5,535 nucleotides of DNA from JBFWQM01 sp050249455. GTDB lineage: Bacteria > Pseudomonadota > Alphaproteobacteria > MPNO01 > VGEU01. Under the pieces are notes generated by a model. That model saw only the letters and a list, made by a program, of their open reading frames with translations. It was not told the origin of the DNA and did not search any database. This document shows, piece after piece, positions 1 through 5,535 of this stretch. The stretch covers positions 1 through 5,535 of the forward strand of contig JBFWQM010000308.1 of the NCBI GenBank assembly GCA_050249455.1, given 5' to 3'. A program made the translations under genes and the position numbers. Numbering within the stretch: the first letter of the stretch is position 1; every line of letters begins with the position of its first letter.

Positions 1-5
1 GCCCG

Positions 6-1109
6 TCAGCGCACGTAGACGTGCACCTCGTTGCTGTCGGCGCCGGTGCTGGTCATCGCCGACAGGCGGACCCGGTCGAGCGGCAGGCCCATGTCGGCGA
101 GCGAGCGCAGCACGCTCTCGGCGTTGCGCTTGGAGGCGTCGGTGTTGAGCGACACCTGCGCCGGCGAGCCGCGGCCGGGCGTCACCGCGACCAGGTCGAA
201 CTCGGCGCTGGGCCGGCGCTCGATGGCGCGGCTGACCGCGGTGTAGAGCGGCTCCTCGTAGCTCACGTTGGCGCGGTCGAAGCGGATGACCACCAGCGGC
301 CGGCGCGACGTGGCTTCCGCCGCGGCGGGCGAGACGGGCAGCGACGACTGCGGCCCCGGCGCGGCCGCGGGGCCGGGCCCGAAGCTGCGGCCGATGATGC
401 TGTTGCCGACCAGCGAGCCGTTCTTGATGCCGACCGACAGGGTGGTCAGGTTGGCGCGCTCGTTGCCCAGGTAGTTGGTCTGGCGCGCTACGTCGTCCGA
501 CAGCTCGCGCATCAGCCGCTCGATCTGGACCACCAGGCGGTTGGCTTCGTCCTGCAGCACGCCGAGCTGGCGATGGTCTTCTTCCACCGCGCCCGACAGG
601 GTGTAGGTCGAGCGGATCGTCTCCAGCATGTAGGCGGCGAGCGAGGCGGACGCCGCCACCCGCGTCGCGAGCTGGTTCATCCGCGCCACGTCGCCGTCGA
701 TGGTGACCAGGGCGTTCTGCGCCCCGTCCCACTGGGCCAGGAGCTCCGGGTTGCCCGGCGTGGTGCCGACCATCAGGCGGGAGTTGATCGCGCCCACCGT
801 GCCGTAATAGGCCTGCGAGCGGGCGCCGATGTCGCGGCGCAGGGTCTCGAACTCGCCGCGCTGGCGCTGCATGTCCTCCTGCAGCCGCTGCAGGTTGCCG
901 CGCAGCTCCGCCACCCGCTGGCCGACGATCGTCGTGGTCGGGACCCGCGTCGCCGGCAACGGCGCCTGGGCGACGGCGGCAGGCCGGGCGGTTGCGGCCG
1001 CTGCCGGCGGTCCGCTCGACAGCGACGGCCACAGCGCCTCGGATTCCATCGAGCATCCGCCCAGGGCGACGGCGATCGCCGCCACCGCGGAAAGTCTAGC
1101 CCGAGCCAT
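6..1109 (-). CDS. Probable outer-membrane lipoprotein with coiled coil and degenerate OmpA-like C-terminal domain
   Basis: This complete 367-residue protein is probably a lipid-anchored envelope protein facing the periplasm. The N-terminus has two Arg residues (3 and 5), a short hydrophobic stretch (8-16) and a lipobox LGGC, so Cys19 is the likely lipidated residue; Ser20 after it favours Lol sorting to the outer membrane. A Pro/Ala-rich linker (about 33-58) leads to a heptad-like helix rich in Gln, Glu, Arg and Leu (62-97), then further helical stretches (125-225). A second Gly/Pro/Ala linker (243-268) precedes a C-terminal domain (270-367) that follows the OmpA-like pattern: a strand VVIRFDR, a helix ASKRNAESVLRSLADMG, then LDRVRLSA and a final strand EVHVYVR. 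The usual Asp of the HTD motif and the Arg of NRRVEI are not apparent, so peptidoglycan binding is doubtful. The ATG is supported by GAGG at 1117-1120 on the minus strand, 7 nt upstream. It is transcribed away from the tRNA and appears monocistronic here. The specific function is unknown. Confidence 0.85.
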   Translation of the reverse strand: MARARLSAVAAIAVALGGCSMESEALWPSLSSGPPAAAATARPAAVAQAPLPATRVPTTTIVGQRVAELRGNLQRLQEDMQRQRGEFETLRRDIGARSQAYYGTVGAINSRLMVGTTPGNPELLAQWDGAQNALVTIDGDVARMNQLATRVAASASLAAYMLETIRSTYTLSGAVEEDHRQLGVLQDEANRLVVQIERLMRELSDDVARQTNYLGNERANLTTLSVGIKNGSLVGNSIIGRSFGPGPAAAPGPQSSLPVSPAAAEATSRRPLVVIRFDRANVSYEEPLYTAVSRAIERRPSAEFDLVAVTPGRGSPAQVSLNTDASKRNAESVLRSLADMGLPLDRVRLSAMTSTGADSNEVHVYVR

Positions 1110-1218
1110 CGGCGCGCCTCATCGTCATCGACCAGATTTGCTTATTGGAATCGGAGTGTCCCACTACCTTTTGTGCGGCAACGGTCGATAGCACCCCGCG
1201 ACCAGCGTGCGCCGCTTA

Positions 1219-1247
1219 CTATTACTGAATGGTTTATGCCGCCACAA
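1219..1247 (-). promoter_or_regulatory. Weak candidate promoter for the lipoprotein gene
   Basis: On the minus strand TTGTGG (1242-1247) is followed after 17 nt by TAATAG (1219-1224). Each box matches the sigma-70 consensus at only about half of its positions. The support is that the spacing is ideal and that this is the most A+T-rich patch in an otherwise very GC-rich window, lying about 110 nt upstream of the lipoprotein ATG. Confidence 0.25.
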
Positions 1248-1260
1248 GCCGATTCCCGGA

Positions 1261-1318
1261 ACCGCCGCAATGACCTGTGGGCGATCCGCGGCGGTCGGCG
1301 CTTGCGTTTCCGCCGCGG
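1261..1318. repeat. Three-arm inverted repeat able to form two mutually exclusive hairpins
   Basis: Arm A ACCGCCGC (1261-1268) is perfectly complementary to GCGGCGGT (1288-1295), leaving a 19-nt loop. The overlapping arm B CCGCGGCGG (1286-1294) is perfectly complementary to arm C CCGCCGCGG (1310-1318), leaving a 15-nt loop. Because the middle arm is shared, only one hairpin can form at a time. The element lies between the divergently read lipoprotein gene and the tRNA. No T tract follows on either strand, so it does not look like a classic terminator. GC-rich DNA produces such repeats by chance fairly often. Confidence 0.4.
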
Positions 1319-1386
1319 GGCGATTAACGTCCGCCCTCCCTTGCCGAGCGCCGATTCGCTTCCCAGATGATCGGCGCACCGAGCAC

Positions 1387-1462
1387 GCGCCCGTAGCTCA
1401 ATGGATAGAGCATCAGACTACGGATCTGAGGGTTGGGAGTTCGAGTCTCTCCGGGCGCGCCA
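1387..1462 (+). tRNA. tRNA-Arg (anticodon ACG)
   Basis: This 76-nt cloverleaf folds cleanly and decodes CGN arginine codons, with A34 expected to be edited to inosine. The acceptor stem is GCGCCCG (1387-1393) with CGGGCGC (1452-1458). The D stem is GCTC (1396-1399) with GAGC (1408-1411). The anticodon stem is TCAGA (1413-1417) with TCTGA (1425-1429), and the 7-nt loop CTACGGA places ACG at 1420-1422. The T stem is GGGAG (1435-1439) with CTCTC (1447-1451), including one G-U pair, around the loop TTCGAGT. The discriminator base is G1459 and the CCA end is encoded at 1460-1462. Upstream, TTGCCG (1341-1346) with CAGATG 17 nt later is a weak promoter candidate. I see no copy of the tRNA 3' end elsewhere in the window that would mark an integrated element. 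Confidence 0.97.
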
Positions 1463-1486
1463 CTCTCCCTGACCAGGCTTTCTTGC

Positions 1487-1527
1487 TCGTGATCCGGCCG
1501 GCCGCGCCGGCCGCCGATCGATCACGA
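1487..1527. terminator. Long interrupted hairpin downstream of tRNA-Arg, possible terminator
   Basis: TCGTGATC (1487-1494) followed by CGGCCGGC (1495-1502) pairs with GCCGGCCG (1506-1513) and GATCACGA (1520-1527). This gives 16 perfect base pairs around a 3-nt loop (CGC), interrupted only by a 6-nt bulge (1514-1519) on the 3' side. It starts 25 nt after the tRNA CCA end and lies about 100 bp before the VOC gene, which fits termination of the tRNA transcript. No T run follows, so it may instead be a Rho-assisted stop, an RNA-stability element or a protein-binding palindrome. Confidence 0.5.
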
Positions 1528-1609
1528 TAATGGCACCGTCGCCCGTCCTCCGGCGCGTGCAATATCCCCGCCACAACCGTGCGATCTCATGACCGCACCG
1601 CCGCCAACC

Positions 1610-1615
1610 GGGGAG
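1610..1615 (+). promoter_or_regulatory. Shine-Dalgarno site that sets the VOC gene start
   Basis: GGGGAG lies 9 nt before the ATG at 1625. An in-frame ATG at 1589 has no such motif in front of it, so this site favours the downstream start. Confidence 0.7.
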
Positions 1616-1624
1616 CCCGCAGCC

Positions 1625-2404
1625 ATGCCCGACACCCACGGCCAGTTCGTCTGGTACGAGCTGATGACCACCGACACCGCGGCCGGCGGCGCGTTCTACG
1701 GCGCCGTGGTCGGCTGGGACCGCATGCCGGCGGGCATTCCCGGCATGGACTACACGATGTTCGCCGCCGGCGGCGTGCCGACGGCCGGGCTGATGACCCT
1801 GCCGGACGACCTGCGCGCGGCGGGCGCGCCGCCGGGCTGGATCGGCTACGTCGCGGTCGACGACGTCGATGCGGCGGCGGCCAAGGCGGTGGGCCTCGGC
1901 GGCGCGGTGCACCATGCGCCGGCCGACCTGCCCGGCGTCGGCCGGTTCGCCGCCATCGCCGACCCGCAGGGCGCGGCGCTGGTGCTGTTCAAGGCCTCGG
2001 GCATGCCGCAGACGCCGGCGCCGCCGCGCGGCACGCCGGGCCACGTCGCCTGGCGCGAGCTGTTCGCCGCCGACTGGCCGCAGGCGGCCGAGTTCTACGG
2101 CGCGATGTTCGGCTGGACCAAGGCCGACGCCATCGACATCGGCGAGATGGGCACCTACCAGCTGTTCGCCGCCGCCGCCGGCGCCGAGCCGGTCGGCGGC
2201 ATGTTCAACAAGCCCGCGATGGTGCCGGCCTGCTTCTGGCTCTACTACATCTGCGTCGCCGACTTCGACGCCGCGGTCGGCCGGGTGACCGCCGGCGGCG
2301 GCACGGTCGTCAACGGCCCGATGGAGGTGCCGGGCGGGGACTGGATCGTGCAGTGCTTCGACCCGCAGGGCGCGATGTTCGCGCTGGTCGGCAAGCGCGG
2401 CTGA
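1625..2404 (+). CDS. VOC family protein with two tandem glyoxalase/bleomycin-resistance modules
   Basis: This 259-residue, probably cytosolic protein consists of two homologous vicinal-oxygen-chelate modules. The repeats are visible by eye: VWYELMTTD...FYGAVVGW (9-31) matches AWRELFAAD...FYGAMFGW (142-164), and IADPQGAALVLF (111-122) matches CFDPQGAMFALV (244-255). Each DPQG turn opens the last strand of its module. Family members include glyoxalase-like enzymes, antibiotic-binding proteins and many two-module proteins of unknown substrate. The glutamate usually found in this last strand as a metal ligand is Val or Ala/Leu here, so metal-dependent catalysis is uncertain and no reaction is assigned. 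The ATG at 1625 was chosen because GGGGAG lies 9 nt upstream and because the homologous pattern starts right after it; an in-frame ATG at 1589 would add 12 residues rich in Pro and Ala. The gene stands alone on its strand and converges on the membrane-protein gene, with 10 bp between the two stop codons. Confidence 0.88.
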   Translation: MPDTHGQFVWYELMTTDTAAGGAFYGAVVGWDRMPAGIPGMDYTMFAAGGVPTAGLMTLPDDLRAAGAPPGWIGYVAVDDVDAAAAKAVGLGGAVHHAPADLPGVGRFAAIADPQGAALVLFKASGMPQTPAPPRGTPGHVAWRELFAADWPQAAEFYGAMFGWTKADAIDIGEMGTYQLFAAAAGAEPVGGMFNKPAMVPACFWLYYICVADFDAAVGRVTAGGGTVVNGPMEVPGGDWIVQCFDPQGAMFALVGKRG

Positions 2405-2418
2405 GCCCGCGGGCTCAG
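2401..2418. terminator. Perfect 18-bp palindrome over two convergent stop codons, likely bidirectional terminator
   Basis: CTGAGCCCGCGGGCTCAG is identical to its reverse complement. It holds the TGA of the VOC gene (2402-2404) and, on the other strand, the TGA of the membrane-protein gene (2415-2417). As RNA from either strand it can form a 7-bp stem with a CGCG loop immediately at the stop codon. The position between convergent genes suits a shared terminator, but no T tract follows in either direction. Confidence 0.6.
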
Positions 2419-3407
2419 GCCGTCGCCGCATGCGCCGCGGCGCCGGCGGCGAGCGCCACGGCGCTGGCGGCGCCGACATAGGCGCCGACCGCGGCGCCGC
2501 CGGTCCACGCGGCCATCGCCGCCTTCGCCGTGGTGTTGACCGCGACGGCGACCGCGATCGCGGCGACTGCGAGGTCGATATCGATGCCGGCGCCGCCCAG
2601 CCGCGCCATCGAGATCGTCACCGCGTCGACGTCGGCGAGGCCCGACGCGGCGGCGACCAGCAGCACGCCGTGGCCGCTGCCGGCGTCGCTCGCCAGCTTC
2701 GCCGCCACCGTCACGGCCGCGATGAACGCGGCGAGCTTCAGCGCGGTGCCGAGCTCCAGCGGATTGGCGATGGCGAGGCTCGGGTGCTCGTCGTCGCGCG
2801 CGCCGAGCAGGCACAGCGCCGCGCCGGCCGCCAGCACGACGGCGGCCGCGCCCAGCGGCAGCGCCAGCGCATCGCGCATCGCGGGGTTGAGCGCGGCGGC
2901 GACCGCGCCGACCCGCAGCACCATCACGACGCCCGCCGCCAGGATGCCGCCGGCAAGGAGGCGCGACGAGCCGGGGTGCGCGCGCGCCAGCCGGGCGAGC
3001 GTCAGGGTCGCCGCGGTCGACGACGCGAGGCCGCCGGCGAGGCCGGTCATCAGCACGCCCAGCCGGTCGCCGAACAGGCGCACCGCCACGTAGCCGGCGA
3101 ACGAGATCGCGGCGATCAGGATCGCCAGCAGCCAGATCTCCGACGGGTTGAGCGCCTGCCACGGGTCGACCGTGCGGTTGGGCAGCACCGGCAGCAGCAG
3201 GAACGTCATCGCGAGCAGGATCAGAACCGCCCGGATCTCGACCCAGTGCAGCGAGGCGACCCAGCGGTGCAGCGGCTCGCGCAGCGCCAGCAGAACGGTC
3301 ATCGCCACCGCGGCCGCCACCGCCACCCGCAGCTCGCCCAGCATCGCATAGGCGCCGAGCGCGAAGGTCAGCAGCCCCGCCACCGCCGAGGTGGCGCTGA
3401 AGTTGCC
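2415..3407 (-). CDS. MgtC/SapB-DUF4010 type integral membrane protein, N-terminus lost in gap
   Basis: 330 residues remain from a polytopic inner-membrane protein of the MgtC/SapB-DUF4010 type; the transported substrate or role is not established for this type. About nine to eleven hydrophobic segments are visible, for example near fragment residues 7-24, 27-43, 58-75, 90-111, 149-175, 182-203, 221-240, 246-258, 280-298 and 303-326. Recognisable DUF4010 stretches are LREPLHRW (42-49), WVEIRA (55-60), LLPVLPNRTVDPW (71-83), LNPSEIWLL (86-94), GGLASSTAATLTLARLAR (125-142) and GLADVDAVTISMARL (256-270). Related proteins start with an MgtC-like domain and reach about 420 residues, so roughly 90 N-terminal residues probably fall in the assembly gap. 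The start codon and ribosome binding site cannot be seen. The gene reads in the same direction as the monooxygenase on the far side of the gap, so co-transcription is possible but unproven. A mis-joined scaffold is also possible. Confidence 0.82.
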   Translation of the reverse strand, partial: GNFSATSAVAGLLTFALGAYAMLGELRVAVAAAVAMTVLLALREPLHRWVASLHWVEIRAVLILLAMTFLLLPVLPNRTVDPWQALNPSEIWLLAILIAAISFAGYVAVRLFGDRLGVLMTGLAGGLASSTAATLTLARLARAHPGSSRLLAGGILAAGVVMVLRVGAVAAALNPAMRDALALPLGAAAVVLAAGAALCLLGARDDEHPSLAIANPLELGTALKLAAFIAAVTVAAKLASDAGSGHGVLLVAAASGLADVDAVTISMARLGGAGIDIDLAVAAIAVAVAVNTTAKAAMAAWTGGAAVGAYVGAASAVALAAGAAAHAATA

Positions 3408-3507
3408 NNNNNNNNNNNNNNNNNNNNNNNNNNNNNNNNNNNNNNNNNNNNNNNNNNNNNNNNNNNNNNNNNNNNNNNNNNNNNNNNNNNNNNNNNNNNN
3501 NNNNNNN
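3408..3507. other. Assembly gap of exactly 100 N
   Basis: The round length marks a scaffold placeholder of unknown true size. It should contain at least the last 20 or so codons of the monooxygenase, the space between the genes, and about 90 codons of the membrane protein. That is more than 300 bp, so the real distance is probably larger than shown unless the join is wrong. The two reading frames happen to be in register across the Ns, which creates a false 784-residue fusion. Confidence 0.97.
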
Positions 3508-4769
3508 TACTCGCGCCGGTGCAGGCCGCGGCGCTGCAGCTCGGGCACCACCTTGTCGACGAAGTCGTCGAGGCCTTGCGGCAGGAACGGGAACATGACG
3601 GTGAAGCCGTCGGAGCCGCGGGTCTCCAGCCACTCCTCCATCTCGTCGGCGATCGTCTTCGGCGTGCCGACCATGGCGAGCCCGGAATAGCCGCCCAGCC
3701 GCTGCGCGAGCTGGCGCACGGTCAGGTTCTCCTTGCGCGCCAGCTCGATGGTGCGCTCGCGGCTGCTGCGCCCGGCATTGGTCTCGGGCACGTCGGGCAG
3801 CGGCGCGTCGGGGTCGAACTTCGCCGCGTCGTGGCCGAGCGCGATGGAGAGCGAGGCGATGGCGCTGTCGTAGTGGACCAGGCTGTCGAGCTTGAGGCGC
3901 TTGGCCTGCGCCTCCGCCACGGTCTCGCCGACCACCACCAGGCAGCCGGGCAGGATCTTCATGTGGTCGGGGTCGCGGCCCACCTTCTCCATCCGGCCCT
4001 TCACGTCCTTGTAGAACGCGCGGCCGGCGGCGAGGTCGCTCTGCGCGGTGAACACCGCCTCCGCCGTCTCGGCGGCGAGTTGGCGGCCCGGGTCCGACGC
4101 GCCGGCCTGCACGATCACCGGCCAGCCCTGCACCGGGCGCGCGATGTTGAGCGGCCCGCGCGAGGACAGGTACTTGCCCTTGTGGTCGAGCACGTGCATC
4201 CGCTCCGGGTCGAAGAAGATGCCGCGTTCCACGTCGCGCACGAAGGCGTCGTCGGCCCAGCTGTCCCACAGCCCGGTGACGACGTCATAGAACTCGCGCG
4301 CGCGGGCGTAGCGCTCGCCGTGCTCCAGGTGCTCGTCCATCCCGAAGTTGAGCGAGGCGTTGGGATTGGACGTGGTGACCACGTTCCACCCGGCGCGCCC
4401 GCCGCTGATGTGGTCGAGCGAGGCGAAGCGCCGCGCCACGTGGTACGGCGCGTCGTAGGTGGTGGAGCCGGTGGCGATCAGCCCCAGGTGCTCGGTCACC
4501 ATGGCGAGCGCGGGCAGCAGGGTCATCGGCTCGAACGAGGTCGGCGTGGCGCTGCGCTTCAGCGCGTCCATCGGCATGTTGAGCACGGCGAGGTGGTCGG
4601 CCATGAAGAAGCCGTCGAAGCGGCCTTCCTCCAGCCGCTGGGCGAACCGCTTGATGTGACCGAAGTTGAAGTTCGCGTCCGGATAGGCGCCGGGATAGCG
4701 CCACGCCGCGGTGTGGATGCTGACCGGGCGCATGAACGCCCCAAGGCGGAGTTGACGTTTCGTGCTCAT
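3508..4769 (-). CDS. NtaA/SnaA/DszA-type FMNH2-dependent monooxygenase (LLM class), C-terminus cut by gap
   Basis: 420 residues are present of a bacterial-luciferase-like TIM-barrel enzyme that uses reduced FMN from a separate reductase to oxygenate a small organic substrate. Characterised relatives act on nitrilotriacetate, EDTA, dibenzothiophene sulfone or pristinamycin intermediates; the substrate here cannot be read from sequence. Family signatures are AWRYPGAYPDANFN (22-35), GRFDGFFMADH (49-59), ATGSTTYDAPYHVARRFAS (99-117), DHISGGRAGWNVVTTSN (119-135), ERYAR (152-156), GKYLSSRGPLN (198-208), PVIVQAGASDPGRQLAA (217-233), GTPKTIADEMEEW (368-380) and DGFTVMFPFLP (387-397). It ends at LDDFVDKVVPELQRRGLHRRE; relatives continue with Tyr and about 20 more residues, and the next codon starts TA, which fits Tyr. 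The ATG is backed by GAGG (4775-4778 on the minus strand) 5 nt upstream. No flavin reductase, transporter or regulator gene is in the window to indicate the pathway. Confidence 0.93.
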
Positions 4770-4835
4770 GTCGACCTCGTTTCCGTGCCGGTTCGGGTGC
4801 GTCTTCCGTCTTGCGGCCAGCCCTGTCGGCCCTCG

Positions 4836-4864
4836 AAGCGTTCACAGCCGCAGGGCGGTGTCAA
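4836..4864 (-). promoter_or_regulatory. Candidate promoter for the monooxygenase gene
   Basis: On the minus strand a perfect TTGACA (4859-4864) is followed by 17 nt and then ACGCTT (4836-4841). The -35 box is consensus but the -10 box is poor. The position, about 60-70 nt upstream of the monooxygenase ATG and on the correct strand, is what makes it plausible. Confidence 0.35.
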
Positions 4865-4889
4865 CGAGGTTGTCTTCCACTTAGGACGT

Positions 4890-4903
4890 CCGGCGGTCGC
4901 CGG
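4890..4903. repeat. Short perfect inverted repeat in the divergent intergenic region, possible operator
   Basis: CCGGCG (4890-4895) and CGCCGG (4898-4903) flank GT. The dyad lies 26 bp upstream of the TTGACA on the monooxygenase side and about 125 bp before the exported-protein gene. It could bind a dimeric regulator, but a 6-bp arm made only of G and C is easily produced by chance in this genome. Confidence 0.25.
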
Positions 4904-4978
4904 CCAATGATCGCAAGAAAGTGACAGCGTGCCCAACAGGCGTCGCTTGCGGCGATTCGGCGCGGGCCTGATGGTGGC

Positions 4979-4997
4979 GCCCGCCAACAGGGCGGGC
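4979..4997 (+). repeat. Small hairpin in the likely leader of the exported-protein gene
   Basis: GCCCGCC (4979-4985) pairs with GGCGGGC (4991-4997) around the 5-nt loop AACAG. It ends 31 nt before the ATG at 5029 and leaves the ribosome binding site free. It could be a leader stem or a DNA operator; no regulator can be named. Confidence 0.3.
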
Positions 4998-5016
4998 CGC
5001 ATCGGCCTGGGAAACG

Positions 5017-5021
5017 GGAGG
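5017..5021 (+). promoter_or_regulatory. Strong Shine-Dalgarno site of the exported-protein gene
   Basis: GGAGG, within GGGAGGGA (5016-5023), lies 7 nt before the ATG at 5029. It fixes the start of a gene that has no stop codon inside the window. Confidence 0.85.
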
Positions 5022-5028
5022 GAATGCA

Positions 5029-5535
5029 ATGAACAAGTGGCTGCCGGCATTTGCGGCAATCGGACTGTGCGTGTCGGGGGCGGCGGGCGCGCAGGCGCAG
5101 ACCGCCCAGAACATGGGCTTCTTCATCACCAGCGTCGGGTCGGGCAAGGGCGCCGACCTCGGCGGCCTCGCTGGCGCCGACCGGCACTGCCAGACGCTCG
5201 CCGCCGCGGCGGGGGCCGGCGGCAAGACTTGGCGCGCCTATCTCAGCGCCGACGCGGCAGGCGGCCAGCCGGCAGTCAACGCGCGCGACCGCATCGGGTC
5301 CGGCCCGTGGCACAACGCCAAGGGCGTGCTGATCGCCAGCAACGTGGCCGCGCTGCATGGCGACGCCAACCCGATCAGCAAGCAGACCGCGCTGACCGAG
5401 AAGGGCGACATGGTGAACGCCCGCGGCGACACGCCGAACATGCACGACATCCTGACCGGCTCGAACGCCGACGGCACGCTGGTGCCGGGCAGCACCTGCG
5501 CCAACTGGACCTCCAGCGGCGACGGCAAGGCGATG
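5029..5535 (+). CDS. Exported protein, possibly lectin-like fold, 3' end beyond the window
   Basis: 169 residues are visible and the frame is still open at the right edge. The start has Lys3, a hydrophobic core (5-19) and an AQA cleavage motif (21-23), so a Sec signal peptide with cleavage before Gln24 is likely and the mature protein would be periplasmic or secreted. The mature part contains GFFITSVGSGKGADLGGL (30-47), a Cys at 54, KTWRAYLS (66-73), NARDRIGSGPWHNAKG (84-99), VNARGDTPNMHDILTGSN (129-146) and GSTCANWTS (154-162). The order of a Cys, a TWRAYLS strand, a Trp-containing turn and a second Cys followed by NWT recalls C-type-lectin-like or endostatin-like folds; Cys54 and Cys157 could form a disulfide. 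The fold assignment is inference from pattern and the function is unknown. An excellent Shine-Dalgarno sequence precedes it. It diverges from the monooxygenase gene across 259 bp, so the two might share control. Confidence 0.85.
   Translation, partial: MNKWLPAFAAIGLCVSGAAGAQAQTAQNMGFFITSVGSGKGADLGGLAGADRHCQTLAAAAGAGGKTWRAYLSADAAGGQPAVNARDRIGSGPWHNAKGVLIASNVAALHGDANPISKQTALTEKGDMVNARGDTPNMHDILTGSNADGTLVPGSTCANWTSSGDGKAM

Noticed and set aside
1258..1262. GGAAC resembling the -35 box of the alphaproteobacterial general stress sigma factor EcfG
   Set aside because: No CGTT-like -10 box occurs at the required 16-17 nt spacing, and a 5-base match alone is not evidence.
21..1370. A 449-codon plus-strand open frame antisense to the lipoprotein gene
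   Set aside because: Its product is a low-complexity Arg/Gly/Ala/His string with no domain, and it is explained by the GC-rich codon bias of the real minus-strand gene, which has a lipobox and a ribosome binding site.
1164..1379. A 71-codon minus-strand open frame in the non-coding stretch beside the tRNA
   Set aside because: It has no ribosome binding site that I can see, an uninformative composition, and it overlaps the weak promoter candidate and the inverted repeats.
1387..1462. The tRNA-Arg gene as an integration site for a mobile element
   Set aside because: No direct repeat of the tRNA 3' end and no integrase or phage gene is visible in the window.
1589..1624. Upstream ATG start for the VOC gene
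   Set aside because: There is no Shine-Dalgarno motif in front of it and the extra 12 residues do not fit the module, whereas the ATG at 1625 has GGGGAG at 9 nt.
2415..4769. A single 784-residue monooxygenase-membrane protein fusion
   Set aside because: The joining segment is 100 unknown bases. The monooxygenase stops just short of its usual C-terminus and the membrane protein lacks its usual N-terminal domain, so these are two genes.
2430..4910. A very long plus-strand open frame antisense to the membrane-protein and monooxygenase genes
   Set aside because: It crosses the assembly gap and yields Arg/His/Gly-rich shadow sequence; the opposite strand encodes two clear protein families.

Overview
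The window is very GC-rich (by eye around 70 %). It shows strong G/C third-position bias, Shine-Dalgarno starts, a CCA-encoding bacterial tRNA and a lipoprotein with a coiled coil and an OmpA-like C-terminus. Together these suggest a high-GC alphaproteobacterium, perhaps of Rhodospirillales type; that placement is inference from protein style, not a database match. The run of exactly 100 Ns marks a scaffold join, so this is a draft or metagenome-derived assembly.

Layout from left to right: (1) a complete minus-strand gene for a 367-residue outer-membrane-type lipoprotein; (2) a 277-bp non-coding stretch with the most A+T-rich patch of the window (a weak promoter candidate for the lipoprotein) and a set of mutually exclusive GC-rich inverted repeats; (3) tRNA-Arg(ACG) on the plus strand, followed by a long interrupted hairpin; (4) a plus-strand gene for a 259-residue two-module VOC (glyoxalase/bleomycin-resistance fold) protein; (5) a convergent minus-strand gene for the C-terminal part of a MgtC/SapB-DUF4010 type membrane protein, whose stop codon shares a perfect 18-bp palindrome with the VOC stop codon; (6) the 100-N gap; (7) a minus-strand gene for an NtaA/SnaA/DszA-type flavin-dependent monooxygenase that lacks only its last residues because of the gap; (8) a 259-bp divergent intergenic region with a consensus TTGACA and two short inverted repeats; (9) a plus-strand gene for an exported protein, possibly with a lectin-like fold, that runs off the right edge.

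The genes do not form an obvious pathway. The monooxygenase could share a transcript with the DUF4010 membrane protein across the gap, and it is divergent from the exported protein, so the 259-bp region may serve both. The flavin reductase that the monooxygenase needs is not in the window. I see no CRISPR array, transposase, phage gene or toxin-antitoxin pair, and no convincing new multi-gene system. The points most worth a second look are the stop-codon palindrome, the post-tRNA hairpin, the degenerate OmpA domain and the exported protein.
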